DNA of 64,000 bases, from positions 124,001-188,000 of the forward strand of contig CALXSJ010000006.1 in NCBI GenBank assembly GCA_944391115.1. The letters run 5' to 3'. Positions 39,098 to 47,781 of this stretch are shown in pieces (within the stretch, counting starts at the first letter, position 1; every line of letters starts with the position of its first letter). Under the pieces are notes generated by a model. It saw nothing but the letters and a program-made list of their open reading frames with translations, was not told where the DNA came from and did no database searches. The DNA is from an uncultured Victivallales bacterium (GTDB taxonomy: Bacteria; Verrucomicrobiota; Lentisphaeria; Victivallales; UBA1829). The position numbers and the translations under genes are program-made.

Positions 39098-40636
39098 TCA
39101 GCTTTCTCTGCGCAGCAGGCCCTTTGTATTCAGAATACAGAAATCAATGACAGCCCAGACGGCATTGACAAAAAGCCACAACGCGAAAATCCCCAGCATG
39201 ATCCGCTTGACTGGCAGACTGAAATCCGATTGATACTGGACATTTCCGACCGGAGTGTAAAACTGGCGGCTGGACAGGTATTCCTTCAGAATCTGATCCC
39301 GGAACTGGACAACTTTGTTCCCCGTTGCAAAAAGCTCGCTGTACATTTCTTTCAGCATGGCGTTGAACTGTTCCGGATTCAATGCGGGAATGCCTTTGCC
39401 TGATTTCGTTTCCGTCACGGATCCGAGTAGATTTTGAAAATATGCCTGATCCGCTTCCAGGGAGGCGCGTTCATCCGCATATTCAATAGTTTTCTTTGCG
39501 TAAAGCGCCCGAAGCTTGTTGTTGATGTCGTTGCGGATCATTTCGGCGAACTGAGTGAAAAATGAGTTGTCAAGCTGGAAAGTGACGGGCGTTTCGGATG
39601 TTTTGCCCGTTCCGTTGTTTTTCGAGGCGTGAGACGGATTCTGCGGCTGCAGCATGTTGAAGGATGCGAGCGCCCCCTCATATTTTTTATTGATCTTTAT
39701 CAGTTCCTGTTCAATGGCTTTCAGCTTGCTGTAGATGAAGATCTTGTCAAATGTACCCTGATAGGCGGGGTTCATCAGGACATACTGGCGGAAAACCGCG
39801 ATCTGATACTGATCGATGTCCCGCAGCTGCTGCTGGATGTCCCCGAGAAACTCTCCCGACGGCAGACTGATGTTTTTCCCCTGCTGCATTTCATTGAGCA
39901 ATGCGCACACGGCAAGCAACTTGTTGCAGTAGACTCTGGTTTTTTCCAGCAGGATCAGGCGTCCGGGCTGCTGGGAGACCTTGACGATTTCCTGCTGCAT
40001 GCCGTTCATGTCAATCTGCGGAAATTCCCTGGCTTCCAGTTTTGAGAAAATCTTGAACCAGGCCTCCGGAATGCTGTTCAGAATCTTAGTGATTTCAATT
40101 CTGCTGAGCGGCATTTTCGGCTTCATGGAAATGGCAATCTGTTCCGATGCCAGGCTCTGAAGTTTCTGTCTGTATTCATGCTCCAGATTCTGCAGGTCAA
40201 TGACGGAGATGTTGCGCTTATTCATTTTCTCCCGGTATTCCGCATCCAGCCGGGCTTTTTCCATATTGCTGTCGGACATGAAAAAAGAAGACATGAAGTC
40301 GGCAAAATCAATTCGCCCTTTCAGATTGTTGGCATTATAAACTTCGCGCAGGACGGAAGGCGTGAGCAGATCGGAGGTGCTGAAGGCCCGTCCGCTGGGA
40401 TAGATAGGGAGATTATCGTTTTGTGGGAGCAGAAGTGTAATATTCCGGCTCCATGTCGCATTCCGCGGAGTGAATGCATACAACAGAAGAAAAGCCAGGA
40501 GCATGAGCACGAAGGAAATTCCTGCACGCAGAAGCAGACGTCTTTTCCGCAATTTGAAAAACGTGATGATCTCCTTTACAGAAAGGTCACTGGCATAATC
40601 GTCTGTTGTTTGAATATTGTCCTGAGCGTCAGCCAT
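39098..40636 (-). CDS. Wzz/PCP-like chain-length determinant family membrane protein
   Basis: Polysaccharide co-polymerase-like inner-membrane protein, 512 residues from the ATG at 40636 (GGGAG eight bases upstream). One transmembrane segment near the N-terminus (about 45-66, LLRAGISFVLMLLAFLLLYAF) and one near the C-terminus (about 480-500, VKRIMLGIFALWLFVNAVWAV) flank a large, mostly helical periplasmic domain, the PCP layout. Segments WSRNITLLLP and SDLLTPSVLREVYNANNL match the family's periplasmic start. No ATPase/tyrosine kinase domain is attached and no other polysaccharide gene is adjacent, so its partner system lies elsewhere. The assignment rests on topology and local similarity. Confidence 0.7.
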   Translation of the reverse strand: MADAQDNIQTTDDYASDLSVKEIITFFKLRKRRLLLRAGISFVLMLLAFLLLYAFTPRNATWSRNITLLLPQNDNLPIYPSGRAFSTSDLLTPSVLREVYNANNLKGRIDFADFMSSFFMSDSNMEKARLDAEYREKMNKRNISVIDLQNLEHEYRQKLQSLASEQIAISMKPKMPLSRIEITKILNSIPEAWFKIFSKLEAREFPQIDMNGMQQEIVKVSQQPGRLILLEKTRVYCNKLLAVCALLNEMQQGKNISLPSGEFLGDIQQQLRDIDQYQIAVFRQYVLMNPAYQGTFDKIFIYSKLKAIEQELIKINKKYEGALASFNMLQPQNPSHASKNNGTGKTSETPVTFQLDNSFFTQFAEMIRNDINNKLRALYAKKTIEYADERASLEADQAYFQNLLGSVTETKSGKGIPALNPEQFNAMLKEMYSELFATGNKVVQFRDQILKEYLSSRQFYTPVGNVQYQSDFSLPVKRIMLGIFALWLFVNAVWAVIDFCILNTKGLLRRES

Positions 40637-40677
40637 TGTTTTTCTCCCTATCAATATTGAAAACAAGAATATCCTAC

Positions 40678-40705
40678 ACTATAGCATGAGGAGCGCGAAA
40701 AGCAA
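40678..40705 (-). promoter_or_regulatory. Candidate promoter of the Wzz-like gene
   Basis: On the minus strand TTGCTT (40705-40700), 16 bases, TATAGT (40683-40678). Its boxes and spacing, plus an internal CATGC, match the adaptor operon promoter at 18873-18900. Confidence 0.55.
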
Positions 40706-40844
40706 GCTTGAATTTGCATAAGAGTCCGTTTGCGTATCTCCTTTTTCCGTCAGATCAATACCCGGAATTCTGTCTTTTCTTTGCCGGGAGGCATGTGTTT
40801 CATGCGGAAAAAGCGTTGTTGCCGGGCTGTTCCGGGAGGAAGCA

Positions 40845-41810
40845 TCACGAGCTGGCGCGGCGGATGAATTTGGTGTCAAAACTCTTCCGGACAATTCTGG
40901 AGCTGTCAGACTGGAGGATGGCGATCACTGCGCGGTTCAACTCTTCGACGGGATGGGCGACCGTGCTCAGCGCTGGATAGATCATGCGTCCGCTGTTGTC
41001 ATCGTCAAATCCCACAACCGCAATCCGCTGCGGGATGGAAATTCCGTGAGCCGCGGCATAGTTCATGAAACCGAGCGCCATCCGGTCCGTATCGAAAAAG
41101 ACGGCATCCGCTCCGGTGTCCATGATACGGGGGCCGAGTTCAAAACCGTCTTTGAAATTGGTATTGCGCCGGATCTGCATGAATTCGGGCCGTCTGGCAA
41201 GATCTGTGGCCTCGAATGCGGCGGCCAGTCCCGAATCACGGGTTTCGATGTCGCCGCAGCGCAGGATTTTTTTCCGCCCGCTCCGGATCAGATGGATGAT
41301 GGCGGAGCGGATTCCCGTGGCGCGGTTGATTGTCAGGGTATGGCAGCCCTCGATTCCCTTCTGGTCGATGAAAATCGCCGTCAGCGGATATTCGCGGAGA
41401 ATCTCCACCGCTTCGTTTGTGATGCCTTCTGTGATGGAAGGCATCACAACCACGTGATCGGTCACCCCCGACCATTCGTCCAGCATGTGGCGGAATTTTC
41501 CCGGATCGCTGTCAATCCGTCCGATCAGGGGATAACAGCCGCAGGTTTCCAGCTGGGTTTCCAGATCATGCAGCTTCTTGATGCTGACCTCGATCATGGT
41601 GTTTGCGCAGATGATTCCGACGATGTTTTTGCGGTTCAGACGGAGGTTGCGCGCAGCCATGTTCGGGATGTAGCGGTGCTCATGCGCCAGTTTGAGAATC
41701 AGATCGCGCTTTTCCGGGACGACATGCGCCTGGCCTTTCAGTACACGGCTTACCGTCCGGATCGAAAGTCCGGAGAGTTCGGAGAGCTGCTTGAGTGTAA
41801 TTCCCGGCAT
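40845..41810 (-). CDS. LacI-family regulator of the uxaBA operon
   Basis: Sugar-responsive transcription factor, 321 residues. The N-terminal helix-turn-helix TLKQLSELSGLSIRTVSRVL and hinge region RYIPNMAARNLR are typical. A periplasmic-binding-like sensor domain follows (VGIICANTMIEVSIKKL, RKKILRCGDIETR, IAVVGFDDDNSGRMIYPALST). It starts nine bases after the uxaA stop, so it is the last gene of the uxaB-uxaA-lacI operon. A LacI-type palindrome with a central CG lies in the uxaB promoter, suggesting autoregulation with a hexuronate-related inducer (inference). Confidence 0.93.
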   Translation of the reverse strand: MPGITLKQLSELSGLSIRTVSRVLKGQAHVVPEKRDLILKLAHEHRYIPNMAARNLRLNRKNIVGIICANTMIEVSIKKLHDLETQLETCGCYPLIGRIDSDPGKFRHMLDEWSGVTDHVVVMPSITEGITNEAVEILREYPLTAIFIDQKGIEGCHTLTINRATGIRSAIIHLIRSGRKKILRCGDIETRDSGLAAAFEATDLARRPEFMQIRRNTNFKDGFELGPRIMDTGADAVFFDTDRMALGFMNYAAAHGISIPQRIAVVGFDDDNSGRMIYPALSTVAHPVEELNRAVIAILQSDSSRIVRKSFDTKFIRRASS

Positions 41811-41819
41811 ATTCGAACC

Positions 41820-43292
41820 TTACAGAGTGACTCCGTCCTTGAAGATTGCAATCTCTTCGCAGGCGTGCTTCTCGTTTTGCGCCGGCTTGCCGGAGGCTGT
41901 GTCCAGGACCAGCCGGTAAAACTCCTCGTCGACGGCTCCCGCATCCGTTCCGGATTCGACCAGGCGTCCCGCGTTAAAATCGATCCAGTGCGTTTTTTTC
42001 TGTGCAAGACTGGTGTTTGAAGCAATTTTCAGGGTTGGCACCACTCCGCCGAAGGGAGTGCCGCGGCCGGTTGTAAAAAGAACCATGTGCGCCCCGGCGG
42101 CGCTCAGGAGCGTTGTTGCGACCATGTCGTTTCCCGGACCGTTGAGGAGATTCAGACCCTTGACTTTCACCGTATCGCCCATTTCAAGCACATCGACCAC
42201 GGTTCCTGCGCCGCCTTTCTGCGTGCAGCCGAGGGATTTGTCTTCCAGCGTGGAGATGCCGCCCGCCTTGTTGCCGGGGGAGGGATTTTCATAGATCGTC
42301 TGCCCGTAGCGGGTGAAATAATTCTTGAAGCCATTGATCATTTTCACGCACTTTTCAAACACTTCCGGAGACGCGCAGCGGTTCATCAGGAGTGTTTCCG
42401 CGCCGAACATTTCCGGCACCTCGCTCAGGAGCGTGGTGCCGCCGGAGGCCGTCAACCGATCGGAAAAACGTCCGACAAGCGCATTCGCGGTAATGCCGGA
42501 CAGTCCGTCCGAACCGCCGCATTTGAGCCCGACGACAAGCTCCGAAACGGGAATTTTCTCCCGGCGGTCGTTTCGCGCGTTGGCAATGAGTTCCTCCAGC
42601 AGGCGCATTCCGGTTTCAAATTCGTCCGTTTCGTCCTGGGCGACCATGAAACGGACGCGTTTTTCATCGTGCGCGCCGACTTCCTTGCGGAATTCCCCGA
42701 TCGTATTGTTTTCGCATCCGAGTCCGATGACAAGGACGCCGCCCGCATTCGGGTGTCTCACAAAATCCGCCAGAATCTTCCGTGTCAGAGCGTGATCGGC
42801 GCCGAGCTGGGAACAGCCGTAGGGATGGGGCAGGGCGACGGCGCGTTCCACATTCCCGTCGGGCAGTTTCCGGTTGATCTCTCCGGCCAGATTCTCCGCA
42901 AGCGCATTGACGCATCCGACGGTCGGTATGATCCAGAGGTTGTTGCGGATGCCGGCGCGTCCGTCCGCGCGGCGGTAGCCGAGGAAGAAATCCTCCCTGC
43001 CGTTATGCGGGGCGGCGGAGAGGTCCGGACGATACTGATATTCCAGAACGCCGTCAAGACGTGTCCGGATGTTGTGCGTGTGCACTTTTTCCCCTGCGGC
43101 AATGCCGCTTTTTGCTGTCCCGATGGGCATGCCGTATTTGATGATGTCCTCTCCCGCGGCGACGGCCCGGAGCGCGAACTTGTGCCCGCGTCCGACGTCT
43201 TCGCGGAGGATGACTCCCGCGTTTTCGCCCGCCTTGAGATCTTCCAGCGCGACTGCGACATTGTCGGAAGGATGGATTTTGATGAACCGCAT
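41820..43292 (-). CDS. uxaA: Altronate dehydratase
   Basis: Converts D-altronate to 2-keto-3-deoxygluconate in galacturonate catabolism, cytoplasmic. 490 residues from the ATG at 43292 with GAGGTG five bases upstream. The N-terminal SAF-like domain (MRFIKIHPSDNVAVAL, VHTHNIRT) and the main domain (GYRRADGRAGIRNNLWIIPTVGCVN in pieces, PHPYGCSQLG, GLGCENN, LKCGGSDGLSG, NPSPGNKAGGI) are characteristic. It starts eight bases after uxaB and is followed closely by the LacI gene. The remaining pathway genes (uxaC, kdgK, kdgA) are not in the window. Confidence 0.95.
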   Translation of the reverse strand: MRFIKIHPSDNVAVALEDLKAGENAGVILREDVGRGHKFALRAVAAGEDIIKYGMPIGTAKSGIAAGEKVHTHNIRTRLDGVLEYQYRPDLSAAPHNGREDFFLGYRRADGRAGIRNNLWIIPTVGCVNALAENLAGEINRKLPDGNVERAVALPHPYGCSQLGADHALTRKILADFVRHPNAGGVLVIGLGCENNTIGEFRKEVGAHDEKRVRFMVAQDETDEFETGMRLLEELIANARNDRREKIPVSELVVGLKCGGSDGLSGITANALVGRFSDRLTASGGTTLLSEVPEMFGAETLLMNRCASPEVFEKCVKMINGFKNYFTRYGQTIYENPSPGNKAGGISTLEDKSLGCTQKGGAGTVVDVLEMGDTVKVKGLNLLNGPGNDMVATTLLSAAGAHMVLFTTGRGTPFGGVVPTLKIASNTSLAQKKTHWIDFNAGRLVESGTDAGAVDEEFYRLVLDTASGKPAQNEKHACEEIAIFKDGVTL

Positions 43293-43300
43293 GGTGCACC

Positions 43301-44767
43301 TCAGAGAACGGTTTTCACTGCGGCGCGGATGCCGTCCCGGTTGATGCACGCGAGTTTTTCCGCGACGAATGCGGAAAGTCCCGGGACTTCGTTGAGGTCC
43401 GTTCCCCAGAATGCGGTATTGCCGAGCACGGATTTGACCAGTGCCGCCGTGTCGCCGTTTTTCCGGAATGCGCTTGTCGCATCCGCGAAGAAGCGCAGCA
43501 CGTCATCGGAATCCGCCACGGGATAACTTCTGCCGTCCACACTGCCAAGCGCCGCGCCGTCTTTCATTTCGATCATGTAGAAGCGGATCAGCGCCGCCAG
43601 GGAGAAGGCGAGCACTTCCGGCAGTTTTCCCTTCAGCGCGACATAGTCCAGCAGGCTGGGCATGACCCGGACTTTCCATTTGGAGACCGAATTCAGGGAG
43701 ATGGAAAGCAGCCTGTGCTGGGCGAACGGGTTTTTGAAGCGTTCGATCACGGAGTCCGCGAAGAAACGTTTCTCCTCCTCCGGCAGCGGAACCGTATGGA
43801 AAATTTCGTCGTTGATCGCTTTGCAGACCATTTTTCCGAAATCGGGATCATTCATCATTTCATCGACGAAGGTCAGTCCGCCGAGGCTTGCCGCGAGAAC
43901 GTCGGCGGTGTGCGCCCCGTTCAGGAAGCGGACTTTTCTCGTGCGGTAAGGCGTCTGATTGTCCGTGATTACCACCTGAAGCCCGGCTTCCGCCAGAGGA
44001 AGCTCTTTCGCGAGCGATTGCGGGCCCTCGATCACGAAGAAGTGGAAAATCTCCCCGCAGTCGATCAGATTGTCCTGGTAGCCGAGTTCCTTTTCGATTT
44101 TTGCGGCTTCCGCGCGCGGATAGCCGGCGACGATGCGGTCGACCAGCGTGTTGACAAAAAGATTGGAACTGCTGATCCATGCCGTAAACGCCTCCGGGAG
44201 CTTCCAGTCCTTTGCGTATTTCAGGATGCAGTCGCGGAGAGTCGCTCCGTTCCTGTCGATCAGTTCGCAGGGAATCAGGATCAGTCCCTTGTCCGGCGCT
44301 CCGTCATACGCCTTGAAGCGCTCGTAAAGAAGACTGGTCAGCTTGGCCGGATAGGTGCCCTGGCATCTGCCCGGCGCATAAGGTTCCGGTTTGTATTCAA
44401 TTCCCGCCTCGGTCGTATTGGAGAAGACAAAGCGCAGGTCCTTCGAGCAGGCGCATGCGACGGTTTCCGCCCACTGGGCATAGGGATTCAGACAGCCTTT
44501 GACACATTGGATGATTTCTCGCTTCTCTTCCACTTTCCCGTTTGCCACGCCGCGCAGAATCAGTGTATACAGCCCGTCCTGCGCGTTGAGCATTTCCCCC
44601 ATCCCCTTTTCCAGCGGCTGAACGATCTGAACCATGCCGTTGAACTTTCCCTGCTTGTTCATCTCATTAATCATCCAGTCGATGAATGCGCGGAGGAAGT
44701 TTCCCTCGCCGAACTGCATGACTTTGACCGGACAGGCCGGTTGTTCCGTACGTTTCAAAAGCGTCAT
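43301..44767 (-). CDS. uxaB: Tagaturonate reductase (altronate oxidoreductase)
   Basis: NAD(H)-dependent reduction of D-tagaturonate to D-altronate, the step before UxaA. 488 residues, normal length for the polyol dehydrogenase/mannitol dehydrogenase-like family. Visible motifs are the N-terminal nucleotide-binding segment VMQFGEGNFLRAFIDWMI, FSNTTEAGI, and KVRFLNGAHT with the following catalytic region. First gene of the uxaB-uxaA-lacI operon; its promoter has the -35 and -10 boxes on either side of a LacI-type operator. Confidence 0.95.
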   Translation of the reverse strand: MTLLKRTEQPACPVKVMQFGEGNFLRAFIDWMINEMNKQGKFNGMVQIVQPLEKGMGEMLNAQDGLYTLILRGVANGKVEEKREIIQCVKGCLNPYAQWAETVACACSKDLRFVFSNTTEAGIEYKPEPYAPGRCQGTYPAKLTSLLYERFKAYDGAPDKGLILIPCELIDRNGATLRDCILKYAKDWKLPEAFTAWISSSNLFVNTLVDRIVAGYPRAEAAKIEKELGYQDNLIDCGEIFHFFVIEGPQSLAKELPLAEAGLQVVITDNQTPYRTRKVRFLNGAHTADVLAASLGGLTFVDEMMNDPDFGKMVCKAINDEIFHTVPLPEEEKRFFADSVIERFKNPFAQHRLLSISLNSVSKWKVRVMPSLLDYVALKGKLPEVLAFSLAALIRFYMIEMKDGAALGSVDGRSYPVADSDDVLRFFADATSAFRKNGDTAALVKSVLGNTAFWGTDLNEVPGLSAFVAEKLACINRDGIRAAVKTVL

Positions 44768-44814
44768 TTTTCAATCTCCCGGAGTTAGGAATCATCGTTT
44801 GCGGATTTTGAATT

Positions 44815-44843
44815 ACTATATTTGCCATCGTTGGCAATTTCAA
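44815..44843 (-). promoter_or_regulatory. uxaBA-lacI promoter with embedded LacI-type operator
   Basis: On the minus strand TTGAAA (44843-44838), 17 bases, TATAGT (44820-44815). The spacer contains TTGCCAACGATGGCAA (44837-44822), a 16-bp near-palindrome with a central CG, as in LacI-family operators. Repressor bound there would cover the spacer and block polymerase. Confidence 0.7.
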
Positions 44844-44975
44844 GCGGGGAAAGCCTTTTTTCTTTGATTTTCCTGCCCGTGCGCAAGCGCCTGCCGTTTC
44901 CGGTGTTCTTCCGGGACTCCGGCTGGCAGGATCCAGTCCGTCTTCGGAGAGGAAAAACTGAAAAAAAACAAATAA
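44844..44975. other. Intergenic region between divergent uxaB and feoA promoters
   Basis: No gene was recognised. The stretch between the uxaB promoter and the first feo operator is C/G-mixed with an A-rich end at about 44953-44978. No clear terminator or structured RNA was seen. Confidence 0.4.
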
Positions 44976-44993
44976 AATTAGTTTTGGCTAATT
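44976..44993. promoter_or_regulatory. feoAB operator 1, TTAG-N6-CTAA
   Basis: AATTAG (44976-44981), TTTTGG, CTAATT (44988-44993): an inverted repeat overlapping the -35 box of the feoAB promoter. The arms resemble those bound by DtxR/MntR-type metal repressors. Confidence 0.55.
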
Positions 44994-45020
44994 GAAATCT
45001 CCTGTTTTCCGGATTATATT
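44992..45020 (+). promoter_or_regulatory. Sigma-70 promoter of feoAB
   Basis: TTGAAA (44992-44997), 17 bases, TATATT (45015-45020). The predicted leader is about 115 bases and contains operator 2. Confidence 0.65.
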
Positions 45021-45096
45021 TCATGAAAAAGCACAGAGGAAAGAAAGTGCACCGCTTCCTGATTCGGATGGTGTGCTTTTTTAAAGAGATTTTTTG

Positions 45097-45110
45097 TTAG
45101 TTTAAACTAA
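45097..45110. promoter_or_regulatory. feoAB operator 2, perfect palindrome TTAGTTTAAACTAA
   Basis: A perfect 14-bp palindrome with the same TTAG-N6-CTAA arms as operator 1, in the leader between promoter and feoA start. Two sites of identical geometry support a metal-responsive repressor. Confidence 0.6.
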
Positions 45111-45144
45111 TTTTATTGTCGGCTCCTAAGGAAAGGAATGAAAC

Positions 45145-45459
45145 ATGGGACGGAAGGATCAGGGGTTCTGCACTTGCGCGCCGTCGCGCAGGAAGGCGCG
45201 GGAAGGGCGGTGCGGTAAAAAGGATATGTCGCTGGCGGAACTCCCGGTGGGAACCACGGCGACTATTCTGAAGGTGCTGCCGCACTGGCGCGGCAGAAAG
45301 AAATTCGCGGATATCGGGATTGTCGCCGGAACCGAACTTGTCATGGAGGCGCACGCACCCTTCGGCGGACTGCTGCGCGTCCGTGTCATGGAGAGCAGCA
45401 TGGCGCTGCATCGGGATGACGCGGCGAATGTGATGATGCGCGGGGAGAGCGTGAAATGA
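45145..45459 (+). CDS. feoA: FeoA-family ferrous iron transport accessory protein
   Basis: Small SH3-like protein that supports FeoB, 104 residues. The FeoA core (MSLAELPVGTTATILKVLP, FADIGIVAGTELVMEAHAPFGG in pieces) starts at about residue 28. The first 27 residues are a basic Cys-containing extension (CTCAP, RCGKK). The ATG at 45145 has AAGGAAAGGAA at the right distance; an internal ATG at 45226 preceded by AAAGGAT is an alternative giving only the core. Its stop overlaps the feoB start by four bases (ATGA). Two palindromes upstream suggest metal control. Confidence 0.9.
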   Translation: MGRKDQGFCTCAPSRRKAREGRCGKKDMSLAELPVGTTATILKVLPHWRGRKKFADIGIVAGTELVMEAHAPFGGLLRVRVMESSMALHRDDAANVMMRGESVK

Positions 45460-47609
45460 AGAAATGTTTTACGATTGCTCTTGCGGGGAATCCCAACTGC
45501 GGCAAGACCTGTATTTTCAATGCGCTGACGGGTGCGCGCCAGCATGTCGGGAATTATCCCGGCGTCACAGTGGAGAGCAAGAGCGGGCGTTTTTCCCTGA
45601 ACGGCATGGAGATTCTTCTGATTGATCTGCCGGGAATTTATTCGCTTTCCTCCAGTTCGCCGGAAGAGGAAGTTGCATTCCGCGAACTGACGAAACGGGG
45701 CGTCGATCTGATCCTGAATGTCGTGGATTCCACCATTCCCCAGCGGAGTCTTTATCTGACGACCCAGCTGGCCGAACTGCATATTCCGATGCTTCTGGCG
45801 TTCAACATGAGCGACGATGCGGAGCGGAAAGGCCTGAAATTCGATCTCCCGAAACTGGAACGCTGCTTCGGGGCCCCGATTGTCCGGACGGTCGGATGCA
45901 GAAGCGGCGGGGTCGAACCGCTGCTGAACGCTCTTGCCGCCGCATTGGAAAAACTGGATTCCCACGGCGTCCCGATGCTTTCCTACGGAATGGATATTGA
46001 CGGCGCACTCGCAAGGATCACGGAGGCGATTGAATCCCTGTCCGCTGAGCGCTGCAGCCATATTCCCGCGCGTTTTTTCGCCGTCAAGCTGCTGGAACAC
46101 GACGCCTGCGTGTGGAATCTGCCGGAATTCCGGAGTGTTCATCCGCTGGTCGGGAACGAGATCCGGCATCTGCTTGAAAAGCATGCCATCGACACGGACA
46201 CTTTCATGGCGGACCGCCGTTACGCCATGCTTGCAGGCGCCTGCCGGAATGCCATCGGAACGACCCGGGAGCGGAGACGTGAAATCTCCGACAAAATTGA
46301 TGCTGTGATGACCAACAGATACATCGGTCTGCCGCTCTTTTTTCTGATTATATATGCAACCTTCTGGTTTACATTCACCTGTGCCGATCCTCTGATGGGA
46401 ATGATCGAAGATGCTTTTGCGTTTCTCTCGGGGGTTGTCAAAACATTCTGGCCGGAGACGATTCTTCCGTATCTGCGTTCGCTCCTGACCGACGGCGTAA
46501 TCGGCGGCGTCGGCGGCGTGCTGGTCTTTCTTCCGAACATTCTCTTCCTCTTTTTTGCCATCGCGATTCTGGAGGATTCCGGATATATGGCGCGCGCTGC
46601 TTTCGTGATGGACGGCGTCATGCGCCGTTTCGGTCTGCAGGGGCGCTCCTTTGTGCCGCTGGTGCTTGGTTTCGGATGCACGGTGCCGGCAATTATGGCG
46701 ACCCGCTGCATTGAATCCGAGCGAGACCGGAATACCACGATCATGGTGCTCCCGCTGATGAGCTGCGGAGCACGACTCCCGATCTACGCTCTCATCATTC
46801 CGGCCTTTTTCGCGGCGAAATATCAGGCGTTTGTCATGTGGCTGATCTATCTGACCGGTGTGGGGATCGCCCTGATTGCCGCGCGGATCATGAAGTCCAC
46901 GCTCTTCAAGGGCGACGGGGAGATCTATCTGATGGAACTGCCGCCCTACCGGATGCCGACGCTCAGGAGCCTGCTGCTGCATATGTGGGATCGCGGGCGG
47001 ATGTATGTGCGGAAGGCCGGCACGATCATCCTGGCGACGAGCGTCATCCTGTTCATCTGCAACACCTGGCCGGAAAAAACGGCGTTTTCCAGAAATTATG
47101 AAAAGGAAATCGGGGAAGTGCGGAACAATGGAGTCTTGAGCACGGAAGCCCGGGAAAATGCCGTGTCCGCGCTGGAAAATGAAAAACAGGCGGAGATGCT
47201 GGAATATACGATTTCCGGACGGGTCGGGCATGCGCTCGAACCCCTGTTCCGGCCAATCGGATTCGACTGGAAGCTGACGACCGCGTCCATCGGCGCGCTT
47301 GCCGCCAAGGAGGTGTTTGTTTCCCAGCTCGGGATTCTTTACGCGGAAGGAGAGGCAGACGAGGAGTCTGTCCCGCTCCGGGAGCAGCTGATCCGGCATT
47401 ACACGCCGCTGCAGGCCTTCTGCATCATGCTCTTCTGCCTGCTTTCCATTCCGTGTCTTGCCACGCTTGCCGTCATGCGCCGGGAGCTCAACTCCTGGAA
47501 GCTTACCGTCGCGGAAGCCGCCGGCATGTTTCTTCTCGCGTATATTGTAACGTTTCTGGTTTACCAGGCCGGATCATTATGCGGGATCGGAACCGCGCTG
47601 GGAGGATGA
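45456..47609 (+). CDS. feoB: Ferrous iron transporter B
   Basis: GTP-dependent inner-membrane Fe2+ importer, 717 residues. The N-terminal G domain has G1 GNPNCGKT, the switch region GNYPGVTVE, G3 DLPG and the NMSDDAE segment in the G4 position (N-x-x-D variant with Ser). A helical GDI-like linker follows, then the membrane part with GFGCTVPAIMATR and MSCGARLPIYALI, the two conserved Cys-bearing gate segments, and a C-terminal FVSQLGILY region. Translationally coupled to feoA. Use of Fe2+ import, with rubrerythrin facing it, fits an anaerobe. Confidence 0.97.
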   Translation: MKKCFTIALAGNPNCGKTCIFNALTGARQHVGNYPGVTVESKSGRFSLNGMEILLIDLPGIYSLSSSSPEEEVAFRELTKRGVDLILNVVDSTIPQRSLYLTTQLAELHIPMLLAFNMSDDAERKGLKFDLPKLERCFGAPIVRTVGCRSGGVEPLLNALAAALEKLDSHGVPMLSYGMDIDGALARITEAIESLSAERCSHIPARFFAVKLLEHDACVWNLPEFRSVHPLVGNEIRHLLEKHAIDTDTFMADRRYAMLAGACRNAIGTTRERRREISDKIDAVMTNRYIGLPLFFLIIYATFWFTFTCADPLMGMIEDAFAFLSGVVKTFWPETILPYLRSLLTDGVIGGVGGVLVFLPNILFLFFAIAILEDSGYMARAAFVMDGVMRRFGLQGRSFVPLVLGFGCTVPAIMATRCIESERDRNTTIMVLPLMSCGARLPIYALIIPAFFAAKYQAFVMWLIYLTGVGIALIAARIMKSTLFKGDGEIYLMELPPYRMPTLRSLLLHMWDRGRMYVRKAGTIILATSVILFICNTWPEKTAFSRNYEKEIGEVRNNGVLSTEARENAVSALENEKQAEMLEYTISGRVGHALEPLFRPIGFDWKLTTASIGALAAKEVFVSQLGILYAEGEADEESVPLREQLIRHYTPLQAFCIMLFCLLSIPCLATLAVMRRELNSWKLTVAEAAGMFLLAYIVTFLVYQAGSLCGIGTALGG

Positions 47610-47727
47610 ATTCCCGGCACGGGCGTGGAAAGGATGGAAGCGCCATGCGCTCCGGCATTCAAGGCTTTTTCTCCTGCATTGCCGGAGGCTGTGACAGGTT
47701 TTTCCCGCCGGTTCAGCAGAATGAGTG

Positions 47728-47763
47728 AAAAAAAACAACGGGAAGAGCTGTCTCTTCCCGTTG
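47728..47763 (-). terminator. Rho-independent terminator of rubrerythrin (minus strand)
   Basis: CAACGGGAAGAG (47736-47747) pairs perfectly with CTCTTCCCGTTG (47752-47763) around a four-base loop. On the minus strand eight T follow. The 47610-47727 stretch between feoB and this hairpin shows no gene. Confidence 0.88.
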
Positions 47764-47781
47764 CCCATGGAGCGGAGGCAA

